Shown here piece by piece: positions 44,822-54,581 of a stretch of 64,000 nt of DNA. The translations under genes and the position numbers were made by a program. Below the pieces are notes generated by a model. The model saw only the letters and a program-made list of their open reading frames with translations. It had not been told where the DNA came from and did not search any database. This stretch comes from Lutibacter maritimus (GTDB lineage: Bacteria; Bacteroidota; Bacteroidia; Flavobacteriales; Flavobacteriaceae). Numbering within the stretch: the stretch's first letter is position 1; every line of letters begins with the position of its first letter. The DNA lies in assembly GCF_900116115.1 (NCBI RefSeq), contig NZ_FOZP01000001.1, positions 140,071 through 204,070 of the forward strand. The letters run 5' to 3'.

Positions 44822-46204
44822 ATGTCTTTAATAAAATCAATATCAGGAATACGAGGAACAATAGGAGGGAAAACAAATGATAATTTAACTCCAATAGATA
44901 CCGTAAAATTTGCTGCAGCTTATGGAATGTGGCTTAAAAAACAATCAAAAAAAGAAAACTTAACAGTTATTATTGGCCGAGATGCACGTATATCGGGTAA
45001 AATGGTCAGTAGTTTGGTAAGTAATACCCTTGTAGGTTTAGGAATAAATGTTGTAGATATAGGATTATCAACTACTCCAACAGTAGAATTAGCAGTAGTT
45101 TTAGACAAAGCCGATGGCGGAATCATTATCACAGCTAGTCATAATCCAAAACAATGGAATGCGTTAAAATTATTAAATGCTAAAGGTGAGTTTTTAAATG
45201 CAGCTGCAGGTGAAGAAGTTTTAAATATAGCAGCAACTGATGCTTATGTTTTTTCTGAAGTTGATGAATTAGGAACGTATGATAGAAAGAAAAACTATAT
45301 TGAAAAACATATCCAAGAAGTTTTAAATTTAAAATTGGTTGATGTAGAAGCTATTAAAAAAGCCAATTTTAAAGTAGTGGTAGATGCTGTGAATTCAACA
45401 GGAGGCATTGCAATTCCAGCCTTATTAAAAGAATTAAATGTGGAATGTGTTGAGTTATATTGTACACCAAACGGACAATTCCCTCACAATCCAGAACCTT
45501 TAAAAGAACATTTAACTGACATTTCAGCACTAGTAGTGAAAGAAAAAGCCGATTTTGGAATTGTGGTAGATCCAGATGTTGACAGATTAGCATTAATTTG
45601 CGAAGATGGTTCTATGTTTGGTGAAGAATATACATTGGTTGCTTGTGCAGATTATGTTTTAGGAAAAACGCCAGGTAATACGGTTTCAAACCTTTCGTCA
45701 TCTAGAGCATTGCGCGATATTACAGAAAAACATGGAGGCAACTACCAAGCAAGTGCTGTTGGAGAAGTAAATGTAGTAGAATTAATGAAAACTTCAAATG
45801 CTATAATTGGAGGCGAAGGAAATGGTGGTATTATTTATCCAGAGTCGCATTACGGAAGAGATTCATTGGTTGGAGTTGCTTTATTTTTATCGCATTTAGC
45901 CAATTTAAAAATGTCTTGTAAACAATTGCGTGATAGTTATCCAAGTTATTTTATGAGTAAAAATAAAATAGAATTAACAGCGGATATTGATGTAGACGAT
46001 ATTCTTAAAAAAATGGCTTCCAACTATAAAAATGAAGACGTAATTACTGTTGATGGTGTTAAAATTAACTTCAAAAGTGAATGGGTACATTTAAGAAAAT
46101 CGAACACAGAACCAATTATTAGAATATATACAGAAAGCACTTCACAAAAAGATGCAGATGCTTTGGCAATTAGAGTTATAGATGAAATTAAAGCAATTAT
46201 TTAA
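44822..46204 (+). CDS. glmM: Phosphoglucosamine mutase
   Basis: 460 residues of the alpha-D-phosphohexomutase family. The phosphoserine loop is TASHNPKQWNALK with Ser106. The metal loop is DPDVDR at about 250-255, the sugar-binding GGEGNGGII is near 335, and the phosphate-binding RKSNTEPIIRIYTES is near the end. GlmM converts glucosamine-6-phosphate to glucosamine-1-phosphate for peptidoglycan and lipid A precursors; related bacterial phosphomannomutases look similar, so the exact sugar is inferred. The next gene starts 4 bp after the stop. Confidence 0.9.
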   Translation: MSLIKSISGIRGTIGGKTNDNLTPIDTVKFAAAYGMWLKKQSKKENLTVIIGRDARISGKMVSSLVSNTLVGLGINVVDIGLSTTPTVELAVVLDKADGGIIITASHNPKQWNALKLLNAKGEFLNAAAGEEVLNIAATDAYVFSEVDELGTYDRKKNYIEKHIQEVLNLKLVDVEAIKKANFKVVVDAVNSTGGIAIPALLKELNVECVELYCTPNGQFPHNPEPLKEHLTDISALVVKEKADFGIVVDPDVDRLALICEDGSMFGEEYTLVACADYVLGKTPGNTVSNLSSSRALRDITEKHGGNYQASAVGEVNVVELMKTSNAIIGGEGNGGIIYPESHYGRDSLVGVALFLSHLANLKMSCKQLRDSYPSYFMSKNKIELTADIDVDDILKKMASNYKNEDVITVDGVKINFKSEWVHLRKSNTEPIIRIYTESTSQKDADALAIRVIDEIKAII

Positions 46205-46208
46205 TACT

Positions 46209-47033
46209 ATGAAAAAAATATTTTTAGCCGTTGTATTCTTGAGTTCCATCATGGTTTTTTCTCAAGAAACTAACTATAATGATGCTGGTCCAAATAAAGG
46301 AAAGTTTTTTGCGTTTTGGGGATGGAATAGAGGGCATTTTTCACGATCTGACATTACTTTTAAAGGCGATAATTATAATTTTATTTTAAGTGATGTGGCT
46401 GCCAAGGACAAACCTAAACCTTTTGGAATTTATTATTTTAAAATTGATGAGGTTACAATTCCACAAACTAATTTTAGAATTGGTTATTTTATTAAAGAAA
46501 ATTATACTATTTCTTTAGGAGTAGACCATATGAAATATGTGATGAAAAATGATCAAACAGTAAAAATTAATGGAACTATTAATTTGGGTGGAGATTTTGA
46601 CGGAACGTATTCAAACGATGATATTGTTTTAACAGAAGATTTTTTATTATTTGAACATACTGATGGCTTGAATTATGTAAATGCTGAGTTTAGCAGATTT
46701 GATAATTTAGATAATTGGTTAAAATTTAAAGTAAAAAATATTGATATTAATTTAACCGAAGGTGTTGGGGTTGGAATATTATATCCAAAAACAAATACTA
46801 CTTTATTGGGTAAAGAGCGTTATGATGAATTTCATGTTTCTGGTTACGGAGTTTCTGCACACGCTGGTTTAAATATCACATTTTTTAAACACTTTTTTAT
46901 TCAATCAAATTTAAAAGTGGGCTATATTAATATGCAAGATATTAGAACAACTGCAAATAAAAGTGACTCTGCATCGCAGCATTTTACTTTTTTAGAAAAC
47001 ATGTATGTTTTGGGTGCTAGATTTGGTATTTAA
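46209..47033 (+). CDS. Outer-membrane-type beta-barrel protein, uncharacterised
   Basis: 274 residues from ATG 46209. An earlier TTG inside glmM (46182) is rejected because the signal peptide starts at MKKIFLAVVFLSS (about 1-19, ending VFSQ). The rest is rich in alternating aromatic/polar strands (FRIGYFIKENYTISLGVDHM, GYGVSAHAGLNITFFKHFFIQSNLKVGYI) and ends in a strand closing with Ile, as outer-membrane barrels often do. It lies 4 bp after glmM and may be co-transcribed. Function unknown. Confidence 0.75.
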   Translation: MKKIFLAVVFLSSIMVFSQETNYNDAGPNKGKFFAFWGWNRGHFSRSDITFKGDNYNFILSDVAAKDKPKPFGIYYFKIDEVTIPQTNFRIGYFIKENYTISLGVDHMKYVMKNDQTVKINGTINLGGDFDGTYSNDDIVLTEDFLLFEHTDGLNYVNAEFSRFDNLDNWLKFKVKNIDINLTEGVGVGILYPKTNTTLLGKERYDEFHVSGYGVSAHAGLNITFFKHFFIQSNLKVGYINMQDIRTTANKSDSASQHFTFLENMYVLGARFGI

Positions 47034-47085
47034 TAAGTTTACATAAAATAAATATAAAAAGAGGTTATTTAAAAAGTATTGAAAA

Positions 47086-47168
47086 TTGTTATTCTGAATT
47101 TAATTCAGAATCTTATTATACTGGTTATTAATTGGTATGCGAACCTGAAACAAGTTTAGGTTGACGGG
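47086..47168. repeat. Decayed intergenic repeat (REP-like)
   Basis: An imperfect palindrome ATTCTGAATTTAATTCAGAAT (47091-47111 region) is followed by CCTGAAACAAGTTTAGG-TTGACGGG (47144-47168). The second half closely resembles the intergenic repeat CCTGAAACAAGTTCAGGATGACGG seen in many Bacteroidota and other bacteria. It lies between convergent genes. Confidence 0.55.
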
Positions 47169-47194
47169 AAATATCACTTTTTAGATAGCCTATT

Positions 47195-48085
47195 TTATGA
47201 CACTTTAGGTGCTTTATCTTTATGTTTAAAACGGCGGTGTGTCCAAAAATAATATTCTGGCTGATTTTTAATTTGTTGCTCAACTTTATCTAAAAAAATA
47301 TCGGTCAACGCGTAATCTGGAAATTTTTTGGCTTCATTGGTAATTAAGCTAAAAGTAGTTTCGTAATATCCTCTTTTAATTTTTTTTACATCCATAAAAA
47401 CCATATTCATATCAAATCTTTTGGCTAACATTTCAGCTCCTGTATGAATAGGAACTTTTACGCCTAAAAATTCACGCCAATAAAATGTTTTTTTAAGTTG
47501 AGGTGATTGATCGCTTAGCAAACCATACATTGCCTGAATTTTATTTATTTGATTGTGCTGTATTTCACCAACAACTTTAGCGGTTTGAATTAGATTTGTG
47601 CCAAATTTTGCTCTAGATTTTAGTACTTTATTGTTAAAATACGGATTGCTTACTTTTGTGTAAGCTGCATATCCTTTGTAATCTACAAAAGAGTCTAAAC
47701 TCATAATCCATTCCCAATTTGCATAATGTGATCCTACTAAAATTACGCTTTTCCCATCTTTATATAAATCATCAAAAAATTGAATGTTAGGAAATTTATA
47801 ACGTTTATAAACTTCTTCTTTTGAAACGGTAAACGATTTAATCATTTCAATAAAAATATCTACAAAATGATGGTAAAACTGCTTGCTAAGTTTTATATTT
47901 TCTTTTAAAGAATTTTCAGGAAAGGCTAAATTTAAATTGTTTAAAACTACTTTTTTTCTATAGCCAATTACGTAGTAAATTAACGCATAAACGCCATCAG
48001 AAATAATATATAAAACCTTAAAAGGAAGTATTGAAAATAACCAAACAATTGGATATACGAGGATGTAAATTATAAAATTTGTCAT
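47195..48085 (-). CDS. Lysophospholipid/lipid A acyltransferase (LpxL/HtrB-like)
   Basis: 296 residues. One membrane segment at the N-terminus (about 5-45), then the catalytic HX4E motif in GSHYANWEW at about 118-126. LLSDQSPQ and KRFDMNMVFMDVKKIKRGYYETTF follow, and PEYYFWTHRRFKHK near the end matches LpxL-type proteins. These enzymes add a secondary acyl chain to lipid A at the inner membrane; aminophospholipid acylation in ornithine-lipid synthesis is an alternative in this phylum. The gene is monocistronic and convergent with the glmM transcript. Confidence 0.9.
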   Translation of the reverse strand: MTNFIIYILVYPIVWLFSILPFKVLYIISDGVYALIYYVIGYRKKVVLNNLNLAFPENSLKENIKLSKQFYHHFVDIFIEMIKSFTVSKEEVYKRYKFPNIQFFDDLYKDGKSVILVGSHYANWEWIMSLDSFVDYKGYAAYTKVSNPYFNNKVLKSRAKFGTNLIQTAKVVGEIQHNQINKIQAMYGLLSDQSPQLKKTFYWREFLGVKVPIHTGAEMLAKRFDMNMVFMDVKKIKRGYYETTFSLITNEAKKFPDYALTDIFLDKVEQQIKNQPEYYFWTHRRFKHKDKAPKVS

Positions 48086-48283
48086 AGGAGGCTACAAATA
48101 TCGAATAAATTTTTTATTTGGCACTTTATTATTTTTATAGATTAAATTTTTTAAGAAAGTGAATTGATTAACGTTATAAAAATAAGATAAATTTATAAAG
48201 TTGTTTTAATAAAATAACTGAAATAGAATGTTTTATGATACTTAAAATATAAGTTAAAAACTACTTAAAACACAAACCAAATG

Positions 48284-49933
48284 TTAGCCAAAGTTGTTTA
48301 GTTCTGTTTTTCTGGCATCAGCTATTATTTTAGTTGGATATTTATATAATTCTAGAATTTTGATTGCATTTCGAGTCTTTAATTTTCCTTCTTTTAATTT
48401 ATGATCAAATATTAATTGCTCATTTTCTATAAACTCACTAAAATGAAATAATTCATAATTTTCTTTCACTAATAAGTCTGTTAATTCAATATCGTGAGTT
48501 GATACTAAAACGATATGGTTTTTTTTATTTAAAAAAGATAAAATTGCTTTTCCTCCAGAAATTCTTTCAACTGTATTAGTTCCTTTAAAAATTTCATCAA
48601 GTATAAATAAACAAGGATGTTCATCATTTGAAGCCTCAATTAATTCTTTAATAGTTAAAACTTCTTTTAAATAATAACTAGTGTCATCAAGCAAATCATC
48701 CGATATTCTAATAGAAGAATAAACTTTTATAAATGGAGCAACAAATTCTTTTGCGAAACAAATATTTAAAGTTTGTGCTAAAATAGAATTTATAGCAATA
48801 GTTCTAATAAATGTTGTTTTTCCAGACATATTAGAGCCCGTTAACAGTAAACTTTTTTCAGAAAGATTGATATCATTTGCTATACAATTTTTAATTAAGG
48901 GATGTTTAATTTCTTTTGTATAAATAAGTTTTTCAGATGTGAATTTTGGGTTACAATATTCTAACGTATCTGATTTTAGTGAAGCAACAGAAATTGCAGC
49001 ATCAATTTCTCCAATAAATTGAAAAAGTTTATCAATGTTTTCTTTTTCTTTTGATATAGCATCAATAAAGTTATAAAAAACAATATATTCAATCATAAAT
49101 TGAATTTTTAACAATTCAATTAGTAACCAAAAAAGTAAAGCATATTCATTGGTTAATTGATTTTCAAAGGCTACAAATTCTGTTTTATTCTGAATTTTAC
49201 TTACTTGTTTAATAAATGATAAATCAGAAAAATGTTGTTTAATTTCATTAAAAGACGAAAGTTCTTTACTTACTTTTAAAGCTTTTGTAAGTTGACCTAC
49301 AGCACTAATGTAATAAGTGACATTTTCTTTGTTTTTATAATGGAAGATTGTATTAATAAAAAATAGTGGCACTAAAAAAAGAAAAAATATTGGATTTAAA
49401 AAACCTATAATTATTAATAATAATGAAGTGAAAGATGAAGCATAAATATATTTTAAATAGCTAGGTTTATCAATGGGTTTATCATTAATAAGTTTTTCTA
49501 AATCATAAGAGTTTTGGGTATTTAATTTTGATAAAACCAATTGACAATTAAGTCTTAATTTTCCATTGTTTAAAAATAAGTTAGTTAAAGATTCAAATTT
49601 TTTTAATTTTTCAATCGTTTCAATGGTTCTTATTTTAAAATAAAGATATTGTTGCCCAATTTTTGAAGAAGTCCTGTCAATAAATTTAAAAAGCTCATCA
49701 ATATCTAAATCTACACTTGTTCTTTCAGAAATTTGGTGATAGAATTGATTTTTTCGAAAATTATTCTCAAAGTATTGTTTAATTACATAAAAATTAAAAT
49801 ACTCATTTTCTTTCTGTTTTCCCCAATTTTTTTGAAGTGTTACTTTTAAATCTTTAAATCTTTTTTTTCTGTAATAATTGTTTATTAAAAAAATTAAAAC
49901 CAGAACAGCAATTATTCCTAAAAACCAATTCAT
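48284..49933 (-). CDS. Membrane-anchored MutS-like ATPase
   Basis: 549 residues. An N-terminal membrane segment (about 3-18) and a pair of segments near 168-200 (SLLLIIIGFLNPIFFLFLVPLF) precede a MutS-type core helical region. The C-terminal MutS-V ATPase domain has Walker A TGSNMSGKTT (about 363-372), CLFILDEIFKGTN and STHDIEL. The mismatch-binding domain I and the connector are absent, so it is not a canonical mismatch-repair MutS. Membrane segments in a MutS relative are unusual; similar proteins exist in other Bacteroidota and are annotated as MutS-related. Function unknown. Confidence 0.85.
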   Translation of the reverse strand: MNWFLGIIAVLVLIFLINNYYRKKRFKDLKVTLQKNWGKQKENEYFNFYVIKQYFENNFRKNQFYHQISERTSVDLDIDELFKFIDRTSSKIGQQYLYFKIRTIETIEKLKKFESLTNLFLNNGKLRLNCQLVLSKLNTQNSYDLEKLINDKPIDKPSYLKYIYASSFTSLLLIIIGFLNPIFFLFLVPLFFINTIFHYKNKENVTYYISAVGQLTKALKVSKELSSFNEIKQHFSDLSFIKQVSKIQNKTEFVAFENQLTNEYALLFWLLIELLKIQFMIEYIVFYNFIDAISKEKENIDKLFQFIGEIDAAISVASLKSDTLEYCNPKFTSEKLIYTKEIKHPLIKNCIANDINLSEKSLLLTGSNMSGKTTFIRTIAINSILAQTLNICFAKEFVAPFIKVYSSIRISDDLLDDTSYYLKEVLTIKELIEASNDEHPCLFILDEIFKGTNTVERISGGKAILSFLNKKNHIVLVSTHDIELTDLLVKENYELFHFSEFIENEQLIFDHKLKEGKLKTRNAIKILELYKYPTKIIADARKTELNNFG

Positions 49934-50094
49934 ATTTTTTCTTATTCACTAATTTTGGTTAACAGTTTCAGCAATCATGTATGTTTGGAAAATATTAAAG
50001 ATTTTCCGCTTTTGAAATCAAGCAGGATAAATATACAATTAACTTTTAATTAAAAGAAAAGCCACGCTTAGTTATAATTTGTTTGCAGTAAATT

Positions 50095-50331
50095 TTAATT
50101 ATCTGTTTTATCTTTTAATATATTTTTGATAATTAAATAAGTTGGGAAACACATTATGAGTAATATTCCTATTAGTTTAGAAATGTTTGTCATTTCAAAT
50201 CTCCCAGATTTCCATTTCATATGTTGAGTTAATGTTTCCTCAAATTTAAATCCACTATACAGGAATAAAATAATTAGGCAAAAAATTACAAGTAAAAATA
50301 TCCAATTCAGTTTTGAATTTTTCATTTTCAA
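50095..50331 (-). CDS. Small membrane protein, 78 residues
   Basis: Two hydrophobic segments (about 8-26 and 48-70) are separated by a polar loop with ETLTQHMKWKSGRFEMTNISK; the C-terminus is charged. No family is recognised. It lies alone between the MutS-like gene and a 400-bp gap. Confidence 0.5.
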   Translation of the reverse strand: MKMKNSKLNWIFLLVIFCLIILFLYSGFKFEETLTQHMKWKSGRFEMTNISKLIGILLIMCFPTYLIIKNILKDKTDN

Positions 50332-50733
50332 GCGTTATTAAATTTGGTTTTGCAATTCATTTCACATTTAAATCCATAAAATATGTAACAATAGTAATGC
50401 TTTTCTGTCATATAGTTAGTTAAACACAAAAAAAACACTAGAATATGCGCAATTTTTTAAAATCAATGAAATATAAATTTAATCAATTTTATCAATGTGA
50501 ATTAAAAACTTTTAATAAGATACTTGGTACTAAATAAATTCGTTATCCTTTCATTTCAAATTTTCGTGAAAGTATTTCGCGTTGAATAGTAATGCTTGAT
50601 GATTTTAATCACTTGTTGAAGCAAAAGGAGAATCCCTTTAATTGTATAATGGGTGCTTGAAAAGTTAGAATTTTGAATAGCTTTAAAGAGAAACCTGGGT
50701 CGATCTACAAGTAAACACAGACCAAGTAAATAA
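50332..50733. other. 402-bp gap without a clear gene
   Basis: No complete gene is seen. On the minus strand, 58 codons stay open directly after the permease stop in a shifted frame (about 50560-50732, starting YLLGLCLLVDRPRFLFKAIQ), without a start codon or recognised match. The sequence of this part is less AT-rich than typical intergenic DNA, so it may be a gene remnant or a non-coding RNA. Confidence 0.35.
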
Positions 50734-52023
50734 TTAGATGTGTTGTGAAGGCAAAGTTTTTTTATAAATAAATTCTAATAAGAAACAAAATAGTATAATA
50801 CCCGATGCAATTAAAACGCCCATTTTATTGTCTGAAAATTGTTGGATTAATAAAGTAATAAAGGCTATTAAACAGAGAATACTTGCCATTAAGTGTATCC
50901 ATTTATTAGATTTCAATTCTTTGTGCTTTTTATATCCAATATAATTGACAATACTAAAAATCAACAGAAATCCAGCACTGCCAGCGGTTGAAATACTTTG
51001 TAAGTTGAATAAGTTTACTAAAATAATTGACAAGATTGCGGTTAAAGTAAAACCAATAGGTTTGCCCCAAAATTTATGACATAAATATTTTGGTAGTTCT
51101 TGGTCTTCCGCAATGTCATAATTTACCCTACCACTTCCTAATACTGTGGCATTAATAGCAGAAAAAGTGGAAATTAAAGCTGTAACAGTTATAATTGTAA
51201 AACCAATTTGTCCTAAAATAGGCTCTGCAGCTTTAGCAAGCACGTAATCTTGTGCATCTGCAATTTGCTTAAATGGCAAAGCACCTACTGTTACAATTGC
51301 TATTAATATGTATAATATAATTACAAACCCAACTGCAATAAAAAATGCCTTTTCAGTATTTTTTTCTCTGTCTTTTAAATCAGATATTGAATTGGCAATT
51401 AACTCAAAACCTTCATAAGCAACAAAAATTACCATACCTCCAGAAAGCAACAAAATAGGATTTTCCCAATTTTCAGGTGATAATTGATTAAGGTTTTCAG
51501 GGTTTTTAGAAAGTCCATAAAATCCAACGCCTATAAACGCAATTAAAATCAATAACTTTATTACTACGGAAAACGATTCTATTTTACTTACCAATTTTAC
51601 ACTTAAATAATTAATTATTAATGCAATGGTTAATATTGATGATTGGTAAATATGAATATCTAAACTCTTTGTACCCGTTAAAGAAATTAATTCAGCGCCA
51701 TACGAACCAAACGCTGAGGCGTAAAGTGAAAGCATTACAATGTAGCTTATCCAAAGCAAGTTGTTAATTCCCCCTGAAAATATTCCATTTCCAAATTGAT
51801 TATTTACAAATTCAACTGTACCACCATCTTGTGGATATTTTTTTGAAAGCTTTGCGTATGAGTATGCTGTTAATAAAGCGATGACTCCTGCAAATAAAAA
51901 GGCAATTGGTGTTCCTCCTTTAGCTAATGAAACAGCCAGCCCTAAAACTGCAAAAATTCCACCACCAACCATTCCACCAATTCCAATTGAAATAGCATCT
52001 TTAAGGCTAATTTTTCCGTTCAT
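50734..52023 (-). CDS. APC-family amino-acid permease
   Basis: 429 residues, about 12 membrane segments. The N-terminus has KDAISIGIGGMVGGGIFAVLG (the APC segment-1 unwound GGxxGxGIF motif). KLSKKYPQDGGTVEFVNNQFG follows in segment 3, and AYEGFELIANSISDLKDREKNTEKAF in segment 6 matches amino-acid/polyamine antiporters. It probably moves an amino acid with H+ or in exchange; the substrate is unknown. The start is 3 bp after the HMA-like gene, so the two are co-translated. Confidence 0.9.
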   Translation of the reverse strand: MNGKISLKDAISIGIGGMVGGGIFAVLGLAVSLAKGGTPIAFLFAGVIALLTAYSYAKLSKKYPQDGGTVEFVNNQFGNGIFSGGINNLLWISYIVMLSLYASAFGSYGAELISLTGTKSLDIHIYQSSILTIALIINYLSVKLVSKIESFSVVIKLLILIAFIGVGFYGLSKNPENLNQLSPENWENPILLLSGGMVIFVAYEGFELIANSISDLKDREKNTEKAFFIAVGFVIILYILIAIVTVGALPFKQIADAQDYVLAKAAEPILGQIGFTIITVTALISTFSAINATVLGSGRVNYDIAEDQELPKYLCHKFWGKPIGFTLTAILSIILVNLFNLQSISTAGSAGFLLIFSIVNYIGYKKHKELKSNKWIHLMASILCLIAFITLLIQQFSDNKMGVLIASGIILFCFLLEFIYKKTLPSQHI

Positions 52024-52026
52024 ACA

Positions 52027-52287
52027 CTAAAGATCAAACGACGATTTAGGTATTGCGTGAAACCCAACACTGTTAACAGCATCTTCTATTTCCTTAACAG
52101 ATACTATTGCTTTTGTATGAATGGTAAATTCTCTAGGAAATTTATCTTCGTCAATGATAACATCTTTAACTCCTGCTATATGTAAAATAGCATTTTTTAT
52201 TTTCATTAAATCTTGATGATTTTTTGCGTTCGTTCCAAATATTTTTCCGCGATTATCTGGAATTACATTATCTGATTCTAAACTCAT
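52027..52287 (-). CDS. Small HMA-like domain protein lacking cysteines
   Basis: 86 residues. The part from about 28 follows the ferredoxin-like HMA pattern (LMKIKNAILHIAGVKDVIIDEDKFPREFTIHTKAIVSVKEIEDAVNSVGFHA), but the metal-binding CxxC of HMA domains is missing and there is no cysteine at all. It therefore cannot act as a thiol metallochaperone. Its position 3 bp before the permease suggests a regulatory or accessory role for that transporter; this is inference. Confidence 0.75.
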   Translation of the reverse strand: MSLESDNVIPDNRGKIFGTNAKNHQDLMKIKNAILHIAGVKDVIIDEDKFPREFTIHTKAIVSVKEIEDAVNSVGFHAIPKSSFDL

Positions 52288-52487
52288 TTTTCTTAAATTT
52301 AATTATTATTAAATAGTGCAATTAGTTTGTAGTGTGGTTTAAACACCTAATTTAAAAAATAAAAACCGAATAAAAAATTTGCAAGTTTTTTAATAAGCAG
52401 GCTGGAACTAGCTATAAATTTTAAATGGTGTTAGCTGTAGGTTTTGATTATTTTATTTATTCTATCATTAATTTTAGACTGGATAGA

Positions 52488-54581
52488 TTAAATAAGTTCT
52501 TTTTCTTTTAATAATTTTTTCAATTGAATATGATTTTCCCAGAATCTATCATTAATTTTTTTAATAACATCATCATATTCAGGGTGATTTTTTAAGGTTT
52601 TCATAAGTGGGTCTTTTTCAAGAAACAACAAAATCCAATACTGATAGTTATTTTTTGTTGCAAATATTTTTAATTGCTTAATGGCAAGATTAGGTTTTTT
52701 TTCATGTAAGTATTTCATTGCCAAACTCGCAGGTTGATATATAGATTGATCATTTTCACAATATGTTGAATACGCATTATAAAATTCTTCAGCTTGTTTA
52801 ATAAGCCCCATTTTTTCATATACAATTCCTATTTTAAGATTTTCTTGTGGGTAAATATTTAAATCATTCTTATTTTTAATTGTTATAAACTTATTATAAT
52901 AATAAAATGCACGATCATAATTTTCTTGGAAATAATAAAACTTTGCAACTTCCTGCATAATATCTATACGTGTAGTGTCTTTTTGCCATTCTTTTACTAA
53001 AGAATTTGTGGCCTTTTCCATATTTTGATCTTTAGCATATTTGATAAATATTTTTAAATATGGTGCATAATTATTATCGGGATTATAATCTAAAGATAAA
53101 TTTATATATTTATGTGCTTGATCTACAAAGCCATTTTGGACAAAAGCATTACTCAGCGCTAAGTACATATAACTTTTAGTTATTGAATCATTTGCTTCAA
53201 TATCCAGTTGCAAACCCATTAAAGCATATTTTAAATATTTACCTGTATCGGGAATAACACGCGAATATAAATCGGCAAGTATTTGAACCACAGAAGGTGA
53301 GTTGGGGTTATATTCTAATGCTTTTTCTAAATGCGGTACTGCCAACCGAAACTCATTAATATTAATATAATAAAGTGCCTTGGCTATTAGGCTTTCGGCA
53401 GATTTAGAATCATAAAGTAAAGCTTTATCTGCATAATTATTTATAATATCTGTGTATTGCTTTTTAGTTTGATTGATATCTAAGTAATAATATGATATAG
53501 CAAGTTTAGAGTATGCTAAAGCAAATTTAGGATCTAACGTAATTGCTTTTTCAAACAATAATATAGCCTCGTTTAATCCTTCTTTTGTTTCATTTTGAAA
53601 TGGTACTAAGGCTTTAAGATAGAAATCGTATGCCTGTAGATTTTCAGTAGGTTTTTTATTAATTTGTTTTAATTCGTCTGGTGTTACAGTTGCTTTAATG
53701 GCTTCTGTAATTTTTTTAGCAACAGTATTTTGTAAATCAAATATATTTAACACTTTGTGTTTATATTGTTCAGTCCATATTGGTGTGTCATTTAATGCAT
53801 CAATCAATTGTATATTCAATAAAACTTGGTCACCAATGCGTTGTCCACTTCCTTCAACTATGAAATTAACATTGAGTTCTTTTGCAATTTCTGAAATAGT
53901 TTTGTCTGTATTTCTATACTTTTCTACAGAAGTTCTACTTATCACTCGAAGATTTTTTATCTTTTGTAAGTTGTTTAAGGAAGACTCCATAAGTCCATTT
54001 ACAAAATATAGATTAGTGGAATCGCTGCTCATATTTTTAAAAGGCAATATGGCAATAGATTTCTTAATGTTAATATTTTCTCTTTCAGTTTTGGGTGATA
54101 TCTTTTGGAAAATCATGAATACTCCAATCACAACAATCAAAAATGTTAAGAAAGTGATTGGCAATTGATATTGTTTGAAAAAGCTTTTTTGTGTATTTTC
54201 ATTATTTTCAAAATTACTATCATCTTTTATTGGTAATTCTTCAAAAACTTTTTTTCTTATTTCTCCAGGTGAATACCCATAATATTCTCTAAAGCATTTA
54301 ATAAAGTAAGAATTATTTCCAAATCCAACTTGATAGGAAATTTCAGAAATAGTGAGTTCTGTTTGTTTTAATAGCTCCAATCCTTTTTGAAGACGAACTT
54401 GTCGTATAAATTGGCTTGCAGAAAGTTGAGTGTCTTTTTTGATTTTTCTTAACAAATTTGAACGACTCATGTTCATTATTTCAGCTAATTCTGAAACCCC
54501 AAATTGTTCATTAGAAATATTTTCTAAAACAACGGCTTCTACTTGTTCAATAAATTTTCCTTGATAAGAGATATTAGACAT
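52488..54581 (-). CDS. Transmembrane AraC-type regulator with TolB-N-like and TPR domains
   Basis: 697 residues with an unusual order. An N-terminal AraC HTH domain (about 8-108, with SELAEIMNMSRSNLLRKIKK and ISEISYQVGFGNNSYFIKCFREYYGYSPGEIR) is followed by one membrane segment (about 138-157). A domain like those in adenylate-cyclase/TolB-N proteins (SIAILPFKNMSSDSTNLYFVNGLMESS, about 168-290) comes next, then TPR repeats to the end (LFEKAITLDPKFALAYSKLAISYYYL and others). DNA binding is thus cytoplasmic and sensing extracytoplasmic, as in ToxR/CadC. It is divergent from the ankyrin/acyltransferase operon, its likely target. Confidence 0.88.
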   Translation of the reverse strand: MSNISYQGKFIEQVEAVVLENISNEQFGVSELAEIMNMSRSNLLRKIKKDTQLSASQFIRQVRLQKGLELLKQTELTISEISYQVGFGNNSYFIKCFREYYGYSPGEIRKKVFEELPIKDDSNFENNENTQKSFFKQYQLPITFLTFLIVVIGVFMIFQKISPKTERENINIKKSIAILPFKNMSSDSTNLYFVNGLMESSLNNLQKIKNLRVISRTSVEKYRNTDKTISEIAKELNVNFIVEGSGQRIGDQVLLNIQLIDALNDTPIWTEQYKHKVLNIFDLQNTVAKKITEAIKATVTPDELKQINKKPTENLQAYDFYLKALVPFQNETKEGLNEAILLFEKAITLDPKFALAYSKLAISYYYLDINQTKKQYTDIINNYADKALLYDSKSAESLIAKALYYININEFRLAVPHLEKALEYNPNSPSVVQILADLYSRVIPDTGKYLKYALMGLQLDIEANDSITKSYMYLALSNAFVQNGFVDQAHKYINLSLDYNPDNNYAPYLKIFIKYAKDQNMEKATNSLVKEWQKDTTRIDIMQEVAKFYYFQENYDRAFYYYNKFITIKNKNDLNIYPQENLKIGIVYEKMGLIKQAEEFYNAYSTYCENDQSIYQPASLAMKYLHEKKPNLAIKQLKIFATKNNYQYWILLFLEKDPLMKTLKNHPEYDDVIKKINDRFWENHIQLKKLLKEKELI

